From positions 1 through 14,223 of the forward strand of contig CAKURW010000045.1 of the NCBI GenBank assembly GCA_934675795.1: 14,223 nucleotides of DNA, given 5' to 3'. This document shows, piece after piece, positions 13,231-14,223 of the stretch. The notes beneath the pieces were generated by a model that searched no databases, was not told the origin of the DNA, and was given only the letters and a program-made list of their open reading frames with translations. The position numbers and the translations under genes are program-made. The stretch comes from an uncultured Collinsella sp. Its GTDB lineage: Bacteria > Actinomycetota > Coriobacteriia > Coriobacteriales > Coriobacteriaceae. The first letter of the stretch is position 1. Every line of letters starts with the position of its first letter.

Positions 13231-14193
13231 ATGTCCGAAACCGGTCTGCTGCCGGCATATCTGATCGTCGGTACCGACGGAGTCAAGCGCGATCACGCCG
13301 TCTCGCGTATGAAAGCGCGTCTGGAAAAGTCGGGTATGGTTGAGTTCAACCTCGACGAGCGCGACATGACCAAGGACCCCGATATCGAGTCCATTATCGG
13401 ATCGCTTAACACCTTTCCGATGGGCAGCGAGTTTCGCCTGGTAATCCTTGACGGCTGCTCAAAGCTCGCCAAGGCGGTCTCGGAGCCGCTCGTCGAGTAT
13501 CTGGCGAGTCCCAGCCCCACAACGGTCTGCCTCATCATCGCCGACTCGCTTGCCAAGAACACGCGCCTATATAAGGCGATCGCCAAGATCGACAAGAAGG
13601 CCGTGATCGATTGCTCCGGCACCAAGCGCTGGGAGCTACCGCGCCGCGTGCAGCAGATGGCGACGCAGCACGGCAAGTCGATCTCGACGGCGGCCGCCGA
13701 GGAACTCGTCTCGCGTTCGGGTGAAAACACTCGCATGCTCGATAACGACTTGGCTAAGCTCGCCCAGATGGTCGAGGCGCCCCAGATTGAGCTTGCCGAT
13801 GTGGAGCGCTGGATTGTGCGCACGGCCGAAGTCCAGCCCTGGGACTTTCTCAATGCGGTTTCGGCCCGTGACATGCGACGCTCGCTCGAGCTCTTCAATT
13901 TACTGCCCGCCAAGAGCTACGTGTGGACTTACACGTTGCTGTGCGGCCGCATCCGCGAGCTTATCGTCGCCAAGGCGCTCGATGCGCGCGGACAGGGTCG
14001 TGAGCTGGCCGCAACGCTCAAACTCCAGTCCTGGCAGGTCAAGAATCACCTGACCTGGGCACGTCGCTTTTCGATGGCAGAGCTCGTCGCAGCGCTCGAG
14101 GGTGCCGTTGATGTGGAGCTCGCGCTCAAGGGTTCGGCCGATTCTCAGACCGCGCTTTTGCTCTGGATTACGAACATCTTGAGAAAATCGTGA
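13231..14193 (+). CDS. holA: DNA polymerase III, delta subunit
   Basis: HolA is the clamp-loader subunit that opens the sliding clamp. The 320-residue length is typical. The start resembles the family's N-terminus (PAYLIVGTDGVKRDHAVSRM), followed by the segment EFRLVILDGCSKL and the C-terminal collar-like helices with WTYTLLCGRIRELIVAKAL. A full AAA+ Walker A is absent, as is normal for delta. The start ATG 13231 has AGGGGAG (13220-13226) upstream; an in-frame ATG at 13168 lies within the promoter and would not be transcribed from it. The gene follows comEC, an arrangement common in Gram-positive genomes (comEA-comEC-holA). It ends with tandem TGA stops. Confidence 0.88.
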   Translation: MSETGLLPAYLIVGTDGVKRDHAVSRMKARLEKSGMVEFNLDERDMTKDPDIESIIGSLNTFPMGSEFRLVILDGCSKLAKAVSEPLVEYLASPSPTTVCLIIADSLAKNTRLYKAIAKIDKKAVIDCSGTKRWELPRRVQQMATQHGKSISTAAAEELVSRSGENTRMLDNDLAKLAQMVEAPQIELADVERWIVRTAEVQPWDFLNAVSARDMRRSLELFNLLPAKSYVWTYTLLCGRIRELIVAKALDARGQGRELAATLKLQSWQVKNHLTWARRFSMAELVAALEGAVDVELALKGSADSQTALLLWITNILRKS

Positions 14194-14207
14194 TGATACC
14201 TGCCTAT

Positions 14208-14213
14208 TTGACA
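14208..14213 (+). promoter_or_regulatory. -35 box of a promoter at the window edge
   Basis: A perfect TTGACA lies 14 bp after holA; the -10 would fall beyond the window. It suggests a separately transcribed rightward gene downstream, which cannot be identified here. Confidence 0.4.
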
Positions 14214-14223
14214 AATTCGTTCT

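Overview
The window looks like chromosomal DNA of a high-G+C Gram-positive bacterium, most likely an actinomycetote of the Coriobacteriia (Collinsella-like). The reasons are the actinobacterial-type integration host factor (mIHF) next to gmk and rpoZ, the strongly G/C-ending codons of the core genes, and a pyr operon built around PyrR and the PyrK/PyrD type 1B enzyme. The genus is an inference; no search was run.

Layout. (1) 1-1206: the first codons of a leftward gene, an intergenic stretch with two LacI-type operator-like sites, and an IS200-like / REP-associated tyrosine transposase (RAYT) gene enclosed by 49-bp inverted ends. Its ribosome binding site lies inside a perfect inverted repeat. 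(2) 1210-1582: leftward rpmB (ribosomal protein L28) with its own promoter, structured 3' UTR and strong terminator; the transposon end sits 3 bp past the terminator's T-run. (3) 1769-7378: a pyrimidine biosynthesis operon, pyrR-pyrB-pyrC-pyrK-pyrD-pyrF, preceded by a leader with a PyrR-binding-loop-like hairpin and an intrinsic terminator. carAB and pyrE are not here. (4) 7438-9968: a tight mihF-gmk-rpoZ-thiI operon behind a promoter that lies in a large dyad, closed by a textbook terminator. (5) 10045-13152: the DNA-uptake pair comEA-comEC with ATGA overlap. (6) 13161-14193: holA (DNA polymerase III delta) with its own good sigma-70-type promoter, then the -35 box of another promoter at the right edge.

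How the parts work together. The pyr genes turn carbamoyl phosphate and aspartate into UMP, apart from the PyrE step encoded elsewhere, and PyrR probably senses UMP and terminates transcription in the leader. The mihF operon joins nucleoid architecture, GMP phosphorylation, RNA polymerase assembly and tRNA thiolation. ComEA and ComEC bind and import DNA.

The most interesting material is non-coding: the RAYT element with REP-like ends and a hidden Shine-Dalgarno sequence, the pyr leader, the hairpin in the only gap of the pyr operon, and the dyads over the putative mihF and comEA promoters.
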